Of a stretch of DNA of 64,000 bases, positions 35,241 through 49,508 are shown piece by piece; the stretch's first letter is position 1, and each line of letters begins with the position of its first letter. The notes below the pieces were generated by a model that did not search any database, had not been told where the DNA came from, and was given only the letters and a program-made list of their open reading frames with translations. The DNA comes from Diphasiastrum complanatum (lineage: Eukaryota > Streptophyta > Lycopodiopsida > Lycopodiales > Lycopodiaceae): the NCBI GenBank assembly GCA_029204225.1, contig CM055106.1, forward strand, positions 42,364,368-42,428,367, read 5' to 3'. The translations under genes were made by a program, and so were the position numbers.

Positions 35241-38200
35241 ATTAAAATGCATGTGGCTTTACATTATTTTAGCAAGGTTATAAAATCAAATTTTTCTCTA
35301 TTTCAAAGGAAAAAAAGGTCGTGCCCCGCCTCTTGAGGCAGAATTCCATGGAAAAGAAGAAATTAATGCAATTGTCATAGGAAGATGGATGTAAATTTTG
35401 TTAAAGGTGCTTGTAAGATTGATGAGCAAAAACAGTCCAGCAAAAGGGGATGGGCATAAAAAATTTACATAAAAAAAATTCAAAGAAAATTTATACTCAT
35501 ATTTAATGGCTCGAAGATACTCATTATTAATGGCTCGTATGTTTTTTTTCCATGTCAAAGACCTCTCCCTTCGGTGGAGCCTTATGAGGAGCTTATTAGG
35601 GAATGTGAGCTTGCTTAGCTTCTCGATGTATCTTCGTTCCTTTCGCAGCTTGTAGCTTAATACAATCCTCTATGCCTTTCGTGTCTAGAGCCTGTTTCAT
35701 CATTCAACTTTGTTTGCTTTCATCTCATAAAATTTGAGTTCGAAAGCAAAGTGAGCAAAGACTTATTTAATATTAGCTTTTATATCAGATTCATACAATC
35801 GGGTTTCAGGATTCTGAGGCAGTAAGCTTTGTGTTCCTATTGCCTGTTTCTTCTTCCAGCAAGGCCAATTTTGCATCTAGGGTGGCAATCATTATGGAAA
35901 AGGTTGATCGCCCCAGCTTGAGACTTCCAAATATTGGAGCTAACTATACTTGAATGCGTATCCAGAAGCTCTGATCACTTGAAACTCTATAATGCTTCAA
36001 GCTGCTGGGAAGGAGTTGCACTAGTGAGTTGCTAGGGTCCTGAACTAAGGCTTCCAATTTGTTATATAACCTCCAAAAGAATATTTACTTGCCAATAGGT
36101 GCCTGTTTATAAAGGTAGCATCCAAAACTGACTGAACAAATGACATCTACGGTCTAGAGGTGTGCAAGATAAACAAAGCGAGCTAAGCATTTCATGAGAA
36201 GAGGTATGAGGCGCCACAGCTTTGCGATTTGGTGTCGTTGGATGAGCGTAACAACGCTGACTATCCTTGTGTTCGGCAGTGGTACGTAACGTCTACCTGC
36301 TCCAAGCATGGTAAATTTGTAATTGATGTATATGATATCAAGTAAAGAGACTTCTAGCACATAGACTCATTGCAAGCAATTTTACTAGGTCTACAATCTC
36401 ATGATCCAAAACTCTAGCTGTTTTAAAGCATATATGTAAATGTATACCGTGTTTTTCTTTTTTTATAAGCTGTTCACGTGACCTGATATACCATTTTATA
36501 GTTTAATTACGGGATCTGGATGCAGCTTTGTTGTGTGCTGGGTATGGTCCAGTTCATCCACGATCTTTCTAGTGAAATGCCAAGAAGGCAATAAGCCCAG
36601 ATAATTTGCGCGCACGGTTACTATCCTTAAACCTCGAAAGTATGATATGAATTTGTCTAGCTAGGTTCAGACTATTTCTCGCATCGATCTCTAGAAAATA
36701 GAGCTTAATTATCTATGGAAAAACCTATTTATTTTCAGCTTGAAAGTTTGCTTCACAACTAGACACTGCAAGAGCCAGCAGTGGATATGTAAGTCGCAGC
36801 TTCGAGAACGTTGTTCAAGTAACTGACATTAGTATGGAGCAAATAGAATCTCTTGCTAATCATGTTTATTTGATGCCTGCAAACGAACTTCGTGATTCTT
36901 AAGAGTTTGATAATTCTTAAGGCAGCTACCAATGGGAATCGTCCATCGGAGGATTATCTGAGACGAGGATTACATGTATCGATAACAAATCAGCCATTCC
37001 ATTGAGAATGCCTGTGTTCGGAAAGCACTGTACAATAGAATAGGCCAATCAACCAGAAGCAAGAACAGCAGCTGGTTGCAAATTCCATGAGTTGATGTGG
37101 GAAAGACTAATTGATCGATGATCGTAGACAAGTGCGTGGGTGAACAACCAGGAGAGAGAGATTCCATGCTTCCACACTGACTTCCCACGTCCACATTTAT
37201 TTCTTGTGGTTGATAGGCGCAGGCCCGTCCTTCTGTCTTGGGAGGCGTCTGCTCGAGGGCGCCGCAGTACCAGGGCAGAAGGCCGGCCTTCTGCCCTGTG
37301 TATCAGGTATGGTGGTGGTGTTGGCTTTCTTTTCAAGCCAGAGGATCATCTTTGGCCATCCTCATGCTTGCAAGGAGATGAAAGTTCAAGGTGGATATTG
37401 GGGTGGGGCCGTGAGTTGAAAGTTAATGATAATCTAGAAAAAGCATGCTACGAATAACGATTGATAATTAGATAATTGATTAAATAATGCTTGGTATTGT
37501 GTAGAAGAAGAAAGATCTGATGGAGGTTTGATTTTTAATGTTTATCTTCAAATAATGTGCAAAAGCAAGATCATGTGAGGATGTCTGATTGTCACATGTA
37601 GCTATAGTGACCTTTGTGGGCAAAGAGATGTGTTTTCAGTCCAATTTTAGGAGTATCTTAACTAGTTTGTACTATAAGTTTCTAGAAAAATGCCTAAGTT
37701 CTTTTGGTTTGGGAGGATCGTTTTTTAGAATACGGTGCGAAAGTGATGGGTCTTAAACTTTGAGATCGCAAATGGAGGAGTTCAGAGCTTCATATTGGAA
37801 CGAGAAGCCGAGAATTTCTCACACGATGAAAACCCAATGATTTTGAGTTCTTTCACATCTCGTGGCTCCTCATGGTTTGAAAATTAAAGTTGTGACCATC
37901 TGATCAAGTGTCAAATCTCAAGTCAAGTGATAGCTCGACCAATGCCCTCTGAACTCAAAATTTAACAATTGCGGGCTCTTCAAATTCTTGACTCCTAAAT
38001 CATTTGATATTTCAAGTCCCTTTGGGGATACACTTTGAAAGATGCCTAACTACAAGAAGCTCCAAAATGTCAAATTGCCTGTAAAGCTACTCTCAAGACG
38101 AGAGACTAGGAGTGTCAAGAGAATAAGAGAGTTACGAAATTGATGTCGGAAGACTTCTGTCAAGACTACAAAGAGCATTACTACATACATGCAGAATGGA

Positions 38201-38480
38201 CCTGATCATATTTGAGGCATATATTTGGTGCTTCATTTGATATTTTTTTAGTTTAATCTACGTAGAATTGTTGATGTGTATGTTCCATGAGAGTGTAGTT
38301 CATTTTATTGATATTGTAGATATTTTTTGTTTGTTAATGCTGATTCTGTAGAATTTTGAAACTTAGATCTGTTGTATGCAAGGGGATGGTTGGGTGTTAA
38401 ATATGTGCTATTCAATTGAGCTCTAGATATGTTGACTTTTGTTGAATAGACATACCCTTGTTGATTTACTTTATAGTACA
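35241..38480. other. Unrecognised region upstream of the thaumatin-like gene
   Basis: No domain-bearing frame. This region would hold any promoter or first exon of the thaumatin-like gene, but neither can be picked out with confidence. It contains the 28-bp palindrome at 37271-37298 inside a short GC-rich island (about 37,180-37,310) that contrasts with the AT-rich surroundings. Confidence 0.4.
37271..37298. repeat. Perfect 28-bp palindrome
   Basis: The half-site CAGGGCAGAAGGCC is followed with no loop by its exact reverse complement. It lies in a GC-rich patch 1.2 kb upstream of the thaumatin-like gene. It may be a remnant of a small inverted-repeat element; no function can be assigned. Confidence 0.9.
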
Positions 38481-38500
38481 ATATTATTTATCAGATATTG

Positions 38501-39283
38501 ATGCTTAATTTTGATATATGGCAGCTAACTGTTGGTTTGGTCTGTGCAGGGTTGTCCAGTGTGCAGGGAGGATCATTCGAGTTTCATAATCTTTGCTCCT
38601 TCAAAGTGTGGATTGGATCTCAGTCCGGCGCAGGGCAGCAACTTCTACCAGCAGCTAGCGTAGCACTCAATGCAGGAGACTCAACCAGCGTCTCCACTCC
38701 ATCTGGGTGGTCAGGTAGATATTGGGGGCGCACAGGTTGCCAATTCGACTCCACAGGCAAAGGATCATGCTTTACTGGAGATTGTGGAGGAACTCTGCAA
38801 TGCATGGGCACGGGAGGGAATCCCCCAGCAACATTAGCTGAGTTCACTCTCAATGGCGCAAATGGGAAAGATTTTTACGATGTGAGCCTCGTGGACGGCT
38901 ATAATGTACCCATCTCCGTGGTCCCCGTCCGATCAGCTAGTAGCAGTACCGACAGTGTTTCGTCTAACTCCTCCACGCCATCTTGTGGGGTGGCTGGATG
39001 CGTGGGCGATCTGAACAAAAATTGTCCCTCGGAGCTGCAGGTGAAACGCCCAGACGGCAAGGTGATAGCGTGCAAAAGCGCTTGTGAAGCCTTTGGCACC
39101 GCTCAGAGCTGCTGCACTGGCGCCTATGCCTCCTCTGCAACATGCCCGCCCACGTCCTTAAGCCAGACCTTTAAAGCTGCGTGCCCACATGCCTACAGCT
39201 ACGCTTACGATGATGCCAGTTCCCTGTACACTTGCACCGGGGGCTCCTACGCCATCACCTTCTGTCCCGAGGCTTCCTCGTAA
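38501..39283 (+). CDS. Thaumatin-like protein (PR-5 type, GH64-TLP family)
   Basis: Secreted or cell-wall-associated defence-type protein; family members bind or degrade beta-1,3-glucans and many are antifungal. As a single exon it is 260 residues. The thaumatin signature GKGSCFTGDCGGTLQC is present. Residues consistent with the acidic-cleft REDDD set are seen (Arg in WSGRYWGRTGC, Glu in LAEFTLNG, Asps in FYDVSLVDGYN). Sixteen cysteines give the standard eight-disulphide large form, and the canonical end CPHAYSYAYDDASSLYTC...ITFCP is intact. The N-terminus is uncertain: MLNFDIWQLTVGLVCAGLSSVQG resembles a weak signal peptide, but TTGGTCTGTGCAG just before the mature part is a good splice acceptor, so a first exon may lie upstream. 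The stop TAA lies within TC-GTAAGT, a perfect donor, so a further exon is possible. It is GC-richer than its surroundings and has no internal break. Confidence 0.93.
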   Translation: MLNFDIWQLTVGLVCAGLSSVQGGSFEFHNLCSFKVWIGSQSGAGQQLLPAASVALNAGDSTSVSTPSGWSGRYWGRTGCQFDSTGKGSCFTGDCGGTLQCMGTGGNPPATLAEFTLNGANGKDFYDVSLVDGYNVPISVVPVRSASSSTDSVSSNSSTPSCGVAGCVGDLNKNCPSELQVKRPDGKVIACKSACEAFGTAQSCCTGAYASSATCPPTSLSQTFKAACPHAYSYAYDDASSLYTCTGGSYAITFCPEASS

Positions 39284-40955
39284 GTTTTCTCTCCTCAATT
39301 CTTCTTCCCATTGATTATTTTCTTCTGCTCTAGCAACAGCTAATTCCTTGGATTCTCAGCCAAGCTCTTACATAAATCAATCTCGCACGCTACAAAGCAA
39401 TTCGTACAGCTCCATCAGACTTTCTTTAAATTCTTTGATTGATCATGTCTCTTAAGAAAATAACAGCACGCAGCACCAGGCTTCAGCAACCTTTGCTACA
39501 AACTTCAAGTATCAGCCCTACCTCAAACTTTGTCTGGCATGCTTGCCGTTGAAAGATGAAATCTATAATTCAAATCTTCCACTCGTGAGCAATAATCAAA
39601 CCCAGTTCCGGAGTAATGATCAAAATGTTCCTCAAACTAAAGCCAAGATGCATTTTTGAATAGTTTAGTAGGGGGACAACTTAGTAAAATTATTGATAAG
39701 TGGCACCCACTAGTAGGGACTCTCATGGATGCAGGATCCATGTTTAGGTAGCATGGATGGATTGTTTAAGCATGGATCAAGCATGGATCTGATCAAATTT
39801 GATTGTTCTCGACATTTAAAAATTTGTTTGGCCCATATGAAAAACCACTAAAATATGGATTTCAAGCATTAAAACCATTTTTTTTAAACCCTAAAATATT
39901 AACACCTAAATCTATTAAAACATTACCATAAAGTAAAAACGTTTGTTGGGCATGTTTTGAGAAAGCCTAATGGGATTTCCTAGATGTGATTTGGAACACG
40001 TTCCAAATTTGAATGTACGTATATGGTAGGTAGCGATTAAAATACTAATTTAATCAACACAACAATGCATTCATATACTACATAGGAACAATCACACAAC
40101 ATTAAAGGCGATAAGCAAGACCATGATAAAAAAAAAACAGTATGTATTCATTGTAGTCGATAGATGATATATATTATTAATCAATTGCAAATCTTTTAGC
40201 TCTCCTTGTAACTAATTGATTACTTTATTGGTAGTGTCTTTTGAGATTCTCGTGTCATGGTTCACTTCGTATTTGGCTATTTACATGCCTTTATGCTATT
40301 GAATTATGGAAAGAATAGACAATTGTGATGAGCAAGAAACAAGAAACTGACTCACCATGCTCTATCTTAAACATCAAATAACATGCCCACTAACTTTTTT
40401 GACTGAACCATCATATTCGACTAACATGCCCCCATCTAAGTTGCCATATCCTTCGATTGCCTCATCGTTTACAAATGCCTAGATTTGATATTCTCTTTAG
40501 AAATTAGAGAAAAAATTGCTTCATCAAGCATATAGCAAGAGCTTGATTTTCTACCCTAATTAGCACATGGTGGACCTTACAATATGATTGGACGCCTCAT
40601 TATGAACTCAAAATGTGAATGGACCCCATGATCTATTGAGATGAGAGTGATAGAATGAGATGCACCACTTCCATTTTTGCATCCCTACAAAATAGGACGT
40701 GTAGACTCTCCAAGGAGCTCGAGGTTAGGTCTACAAAATTTATGCTTAATCAAAGCCTAATTGTGCTCATGATATATACAAATGATGGTGAAGAATAAGG
40801 TCCAACCTCATGATGACACATAGCATCAAACTAACTAGCTAGCTTTTATCATTTTTCACAACAACTCTTCAACTACCAACTTGAATAATCTTACTTGCTT
40901 AATGCCATTAGCAATGCACTTATCATTCTTCATTATGGAACAAATACCATGCTTG
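39284..40955. other. No recognisable gene downstream of the thaumatin-like gene
   Basis: AT-rich. A small cluster of CATGGAT repeats lies at about 39,720-39,795. No continuing thaumatin-like exon was recognised. Confidence 0.4.
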
Positions 40956-40959
40956 AAAT

Positions 40960-41301
40960 GTACGTCTAATCACTATCCATGAGTTTTCCAACACTTAACA
41001 GAAAATTTGTGATGGATGGTACATAAAGAACATTATCAAGATCTATTCTTTTTGAAGATCCAAGACATAATAGAATAGATCCTATGCCATCTATCTTACA
41101 CTCTTGGTCACTTGCAGTGAATATGAACTTTTTAGAGTCATTATATAAGGTACAAAAATATTCCTTTTGATAAGACATATGCATGTGGGAGCTAGCCCCA
41201 CTATCAATCCACCATATATCCTTGGAGTTGTCCTTGCTTGTTGTTGGTGTTGTAGATGCCATCAAGGATGAGTTGCATTCATCCTCCTCCTCTTCAAGCA
41301 C
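40960..41301 (-). pseudogene. pol: Copia D-type gag/protease fragment
   Basis: The minus-strand frame reads ECNSSLMASTTPTTSKDNS, then WWIDSGASSHMHMSYQKEYF... FIFTASDQECKIDGIGSI... KRIDLDNVLYVPSITNFLLSV. The aspartic-protease DSGAS motif is intact. It is a close relative of copia D (50.5-50.85 kb) and shows the original Arg codon (SSKRIDLDN) at the position where copia D has a TGA. The rest of the element is missing. Confidence 0.82.
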
Positions 41302-41559
41302 TAGGCATGGAGAAGAGTCCTCATCTCTTAAATTTCATTGTAAAATTGTGTTGCAAAACTATAGGGGGTGGTGGTTCTGGCACATTTCTAGATGGTAATC
41401 TTATTATGGTGGGAATTCCCCATAATTATACCTTGCATATCCTCAATCTCATCTCTAAAATTCGTAAACTTCTCATTGCCTTAGGGGAGTTTTGAGCTCC
41501 AAAAGGGCCTTATAAGAATTCGTGGACAAGTTTGGATTGTTTCAGAAACTTCAAACAAA

Positions 41560-42050
41560 TTACAAAAGTTTAGATAAAAAAAAGGTTGAAGGGATTTTGA
41601 TCAAATAATAGTAGATATGAAAACAAGATTTTGATCATAACTATACTTTGCAAGGGCTGAAAAGATAATTCATCATGTTCTAGAATCCTGAACAGAATGG
41701 CATGTTAGAACAAAGGAACATGATGATGATTATAGAGATGGTTTGTTTCATGCGTCACAAAAAGGATTTACCAAAGTTCACGTGTGGGATGAAGTTGTAA
41801 GCGTGACTATTTATTTGATTGATAGATCCAAGTAAAGGTATAATTCAAGACATGATACCATATGCAGTTTTATATGGCATAAAATCAAAAGTTGAGATCT
41901 TGTGATTTTCTAGAGGCCTTTTGTCTACATGCATGTATCGAGGTAAAAAATAATTGAATGCAAGGGGGATCAAGTGCATATTTTTGGGTAATGCAAATCA
42001 ATCTAAAGGTTAAAAATTGTACACTCCAACCATTAGAGAAAATATGGGCC
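41560..42050 (+). pseudogene. pol: Copia integrase remnant
   Basis: Reading through stops on the plus strand gives PEQNGMLEQRNMMMIIEM (the QQNG..ER catalytic-Glu motif), LIDPSKGIIQDMIPYAVLYG, and then LNARGIKCIFLGNANQSKG (the integrase C-terminal FLGY..QSKGY motif). It lies next to, and opposite in strand to, the protease fragment at 41.0-41.3 kb, so they are two separate insertions or a rearranged one. Confidence 0.65.
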
Positions 42051-42905
42051 TAAAGATTAGTTCAAATATCGTGCTTAGATTATCTATCGGCATTGTTATG
42101 TATTAAATGTATTACATTTGTGATTGTTTTCTGTTGTCTTTTTTTTCGGTGATACACTTTCTTGAAGTTGATATCAATTAACAACATCTTCTATAGTATT
42201 TCAAATAAAGCCTACCTACTATAAATAAGATCACAATTCCTAAAAAGTCTTCAAATTAAGTAAATGATATACAACACTATAAGAACAAGACAAAAAAGGA
42301 ATATATCTCATTTATTTGTTATGGAGCATGGGTTCTTTTGATGGCAAGAGGTAGCTTCAAATCATCAAATTCACCCCAACAAGTCAAAACTCGCAAACTT
42401 TTGCTTGTAGTCCCATCCAACAATGAAAGCATCAACTTCTTGATCCTAACCATGACTAGCCTAAAGTAAAATTTCCACCCTTTTCTTTCTAAATATTATC
42501 ATAGTATAGTAGTTTAAGGACCTTCACAACATGAGCATATGCCATTTCGAATGAAAATGTATAATTCATCCAACACTTTTTTGGGTCACATGCAGGAAAA
42601 GCTTTATTTACCCATCATGTTCATACTACAAAGTTTGATTCAAAGATTAAGAGACATAGATATGTGTAAATACACCCTTCTCTTGTATCCACAAAACCCT
42701 AAAAATGATTAGCATTGGCCTAGAATGTCTTTCTTCAAATGTGGACTCAACTTAAATCTCGAATCTTGTCAAAGAAACCAATAAAATGTTGATATATCAT
42801 GAAGACCAACCTATATTTTTTCAATGATGCTATTTAGATCAGTGCATTGTGTGCAGATGATATTGAAGTTGAGAGTTGTGAGCTCTAAACCCCAAGCATG
42901 CTTAC
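42051..42905. other. No recognisable gene
   Basis: AT-rich with no domain-bearing frame. The sequence after the integrase remnant does not continue into RT. Confidence 0.4.
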
Positions 42906-42908
42906 ATT

Positions 42909-42930
42909 ATGCACACGCGTGCGCGCGCAC

Positions 42931-42968
<38 letters not shown>

Positions 42969-43076
42969 GCGTGTGCGTGTGCGTGTGCGTGTGTGTGTGC
43001 GTGTGCGTGTGCGTGTGCGTGTGTGTGTGCGTGTGCGTGTGCGTTTGTGTGTGTGTGCACGCACGCACGTGTGTGT
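42909..43076 (+). repeat. Compound (TG)n / (TGCG)n alternating purine-pyrimidine tract
   Basis: About 165 bp of nearly unbroken purine-pyrimidine alternation: GCACACGCGTGCGCGCGCAC, then (TG)n, then interspersed GTGTGC units, then GCACGCACGCACGTGTG. The only clear interruption is a TTT near 43046. Frames of Val-Cys or Ala-Cys across it are artefacts. Such tracts favour Z-DNA. Confidence 0.95.
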
Positions 43077-43079
43077 TCA

Positions 43080-45556
<2,477 letters not shown>

Positions 45557-46410
45557 GAACCTCCAAATAGGGTTCAAATTATTAGAATTGATTAATTTGT
45601 ACATCTCATGATGAGTCCACTTATTTTAGTCTTGAGGCTCTTGAGGGAACCTTTTAAGAAATTTTTTAGGGTCTAGAATAAGATCCCCTAACCTTACTCT
45701 AATGTGTGAGACTTTAGACTAGTCAAATGAGTTCCAACAACCAGTTAAATTTACTCACAACTCATAACTCAATCAATAGGGCCATAAATAAATCATGGCT
45801 CAAGGGAGAACTAAGGCCCTCCTCGTAATGTTCTATAATATTTTCTTCTTCATAACCTTTCCATGCATTGACCTCAATCGTAACATTTAATAGTTGAATT
45901 GCATCATATTTTAGACTATTTTTTATGTGAATATGCAAAAAAAAAAATCACATATGGTGAAGATGTTGATGATGAATATGACTATCATATAGTAAACTAG
46001 AAAATACATATGTTGATACATAATTTCTAAAAATTATAAGATGCAATGGGTGATGCAAAATAAAATCCTCTTGACTTGAAGTAGGAACTACAACATTGCC
46101 AAGTCTGACAAACTTAGACAATCTATAGTTTTTGTTCCATATTTTTTACAGTATACAAAGTAAGACATGATTAGATACAAATTTGCATATTCACATGCAA
46201 TTTGGGACATGCCTAAATATATTGATAATAATGGGTCAGCATAAGTCCCAATTTCAACTTAAGGAACTGAAAATGTTGATCGACTTTTCAAACAACCGCT
46301 CACTAACATCTTCAAACGTAGTACATTTCAGACGTATTTACTGCAAATTGTTTGTCTAATGATAGAAGAATGGTCCAAGAATGGTATCCTTGTAGCAAAA
46401 AAAAATGCTT

Positions 46411-46414
46411 GTGT

Positions 46415-46453
<39 letters not shown>

Positions 46454-46460
46454 TGTGTTT
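46411..46460 (+). repeat. (GT)n microsatellite
   Basis: About 24 GT units with a GGG and a TTT interruption. Confidence 0.95.
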
Positions 46461-47418
46461 GGACCTAACAAATCTAAACAAAACTACACATTATCACCAC
46501 AATACCAAGCATATGAATCTGAAAGTAAATCAAATTTGTATAGAGTCATCACAATTGAAGATATCATATTGACCAAACCTAACAACTAACAAAGGCTCCA
46601 AGTTGAGGAGAATTTGCTCACCTGCATCCAACCACAACAACAGATGTGTTAGAATAGAGACATTATTGTGGGAACTACATGTGTCTACACATTTTTACAA
46701 TTGTTATCCATGTCGCAACAAGTAGTCATTGTCGAGTTAGGTGACTCCAATTTTGTCCATATCATGAGTAAAATGTCAAACATTGTTTCAACTCTACTCA
46801 AAGTTACAAAATTATAAGATTAAAAATGTATAATCAGTGCTTGAAAGTCAACAACTGCATAAGTACGACTAAAGTAGACAATTACATCCAGACTAGTTTT
46901 AAAGTAGAGTTAAAAACTATTTGCCATTATACTTTTCAGATTGCTTATCAGAACACCATCCCTTACCTAAGTAACAACTTAGAGAAATGATTTATTGCAC
47001 TTTCAATTTCAAATTTTCAGGACATTGTCATCCACAAATAAGTATATATAGACTTTAACAGATAGGTCTAAACCAAGTCATATAACTCAACCCATCATAC
47101 CATTTATATTAGAAATAGTCGAAGTGTAACCAAAGCCTTTAAACAAAAAGCAATATACTTCAAAGGAAACCTCGTTAATAAAAGTTAAGCATCAACAAGT
47201 AGTAAATTCATGATCTTTTCAAGGCACTTCAACTCTTCATATCCGTTAGTAGTGACAACCATATTGAGGGGATTAGAAGACTGTTCACATGAATTTTTTC
47301 ATTGTTAACATTAAGAGTGTTGTACGAAGTTTGATCAAAAGAACTCAAGACAATTCGTTCATTGTGATCATAGTGACAGAAACAAGCAAGTATATCATGA
47401 GAGGATTTCTTAATTAGA

Positions 47419-47448
47419 TGTGTGTGTGTGTGTGTGTGTGTGTGTGTT
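47419..47448 (+). repeat. (TG)n microsatellite
   Basis: About 14-15 TG units. Confidence 0.95.
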
Positions 47449-48612
47449 CCAAAGCAACTCATGTGAACAAAAAGAATGAGACAATGCATTAATAATATCA
47501 ATCAATATTTATGTGTCATCTATTTTTAGTACATCCATGCTTATCAATGCATCATAATATCCATTGTAAGCTTTGTAGGCCCAAAAGTAGCTATTAGCCT
47601 TAAGAACAAGGCGTTTCCCTCTTTAGGCCCTTCAAAGTAATTAATAAGGATAATAGGCCACTAATGGCCCAATGTAGGCTAAATAATACTTAACAAGGGC
47701 TAACTATCCTTCAAGATAGTTATGTTTAGTTAAGTAAGAGCATTGTCTATAACTAGACAAGAGACATCAATTTTTGAATCTTTTGGTTCATTTTCAAGTA
47801 CGACCTATCAAATGAGCTCCAATCATTGATTTAATAAAGAACCTGATAGAGCTTGTTGTTAGCTTTTCAGAGGTACTGAGTTTGTGTGATTTGGATCAAT
47901 ATTGAGAAAGTTATGATCAAATTAGTGATGGGTCAGAATTGACAAAATTTTGGAATTTTTTTTTACAAGTGAGAAAGAAGCACTTCAAGAATTCATTCTA
48001 AAGTTCAGTCTCTTTGTAAAAAAAATTTAATTTCTTCATTTTGAGGTTCAAACTTAAAAAAATAAATAAATAAAATAACTCTACCCTGTCCTAACCTGAC
48101 CTTAACCCTACCCTGGTCGTGCCATTCGACTCACTTCCTCAAACCATCCTCTACATATGAGTATCAGTTACGTTCAGTGATGTTTCTCCCCTCCAACTCA
48201 AATTCGTGCAAAGACTGTATAGCATCTTCCATGGATTGCCAGTTTCACGATCGTTAACAACCTTTGACTCGACTACTTGTCCATAAGGTTTGAAGACATC
48301 TGCTTAGTAGCTCTAGTGATACATTCCAAATTGTATCAATGGAGAATGTCATTTCCAACAGCTTCATGGTAATAGTCGTGGCCACTTTTGAATAAATGAG
48401 CTATTTAGAGGTCAAATGGTCAAGTACACATGATTTGTCATGATTAGGCCAAAATTCAATTGTGATGTAACTCGAGCTAGTTAGGTTGCTTACACATGTC
48501 AAGTTTAGGTTTGATGAGTGATGCACACTATGTGGTGGCTAAAGTCAAAGGGTCCAATCATAAGAGAGAGATGTGTTGTAAGGGTCCAATTGTGAAAGTA
48601 CTATACTTTAGG

Positions 48613-49291
48613 ACGATAAATGGATCTACAAAAGATCCACAAGAGTGACTGGATGCTTGCTTAACAATCTATCAAAAAACTAGACACAAAAAAGTTGATC
48701 TAGATTGGCAATTTGACAAACAACAAGCATTAACAATCAAAAGCATTGATAAACATTGAAATCCGAGCCCACACGTGTGTACTACAGGCTATAGTACGGC
48801 CTTCAACCTGAGAAACAAGTAGAAATTGATTTGGTTTCATTTGGATCACAAAAACTCAATGTACATAGTGAACTAGCTTGAGATTGCCAATGAGCTCCAA
48901 AAATTTTCTATCTTCTCACTATGGAGAGAGGGAATACATAGCAAATTCGACTTCCTTCTTGAAGTTAGGTGGATTTCCAGCATGTAATAAGGAAGTTAAC
49001 TCACTCTCCTTGACCTAAAATGAAACCCTAGTCTATTTCCTAGAGTTATGCTTGCTAGGTAGCTAGTTGGTCAAATTTTCACCTTAAACTTAGGTGTAGG
49101 TCCTATAAAGTAGGGATGACCACCAAATAGACATGACCAACTCTCTTGACTTGACCTAACCTACATTAGGATGGGTTTCCCATGTGGCATCATGTCCTCA
49201 CATGTGTGGGACCCACTTGTGTACACAATTTACACTATTCTACATGGGTTTTGATCAAGCTAGATTTGCTAATTTTTGGCAATTCTTCACA
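48613..49291 (-). mobile_element. 3' LTR of copia D (family D LTR)
   Basis: On the minus strand it starts TGTGAAGAATTGCC right after the polypurine tract. Its sequence from 48613 to 49291 is matched, in reverse orientation, by 63346-64000 at the right edge of the window, and more distantly by 8431-8935. Landmarks include CCCACACGTGTGTACTACAGG and GGTCCTATAAAGTAGGGATG. The far (low-coordinate) edge is not certain, since the right-hand copy runs out of the window. Confidence 0.75.
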
Positions 49292-49300
49292 CTCCTCCTC
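49292..49300 (-). promoter_or_regulatory. Polypurine tract of copia D
   Basis: Minus strand GAGGAGGAG followed directly by TGTGAAG. It fixes the LTR start and the orientation of the element. Confidence 0.8.
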
Positions 49301-49508
49301 AAATTTAGCTTGATCTATTTACAACTCTCTTGATAGATCAATGAAAGCTTTTAGAAGTGTCTAAAAAATCTATCTACAAAGAAGGAACTTTTGAGACTCC
49401 AATAGAGAATGATGTCCATGAAGGATCTTTCACCACCTCTTAGAGGATCCCTTACAAGATGTTCCATAAATGTGTCTATATACATGTAGCACACTTCAAA
49501 ACTAAACA

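Larger units (their letters stand above)
45560..48600. other. No recognisable gene; two GT microsatellites
   Basis: AT-rich sequence with (GT)n at 46411-46460 and (TG)n at 47419-47448. No conserved domain was seen on either strand. Confidence 0.4.

Noticed and set aside
37140-37457. 105-codon frame upstream of the thaumatin-like gene, considered as a first exon
   Set aside because: No signal-peptide character and no fitting donor. It is Arg/Pro-rich because of the local GC island and palindrome, and an overlapping minus frame is equally open.
38498-38500. TTG as start of the thaumatin-like gene
   Set aside because: A normal ATG follows directly at 38501; non-ATG starts are not expected in a plant nuclear gene.
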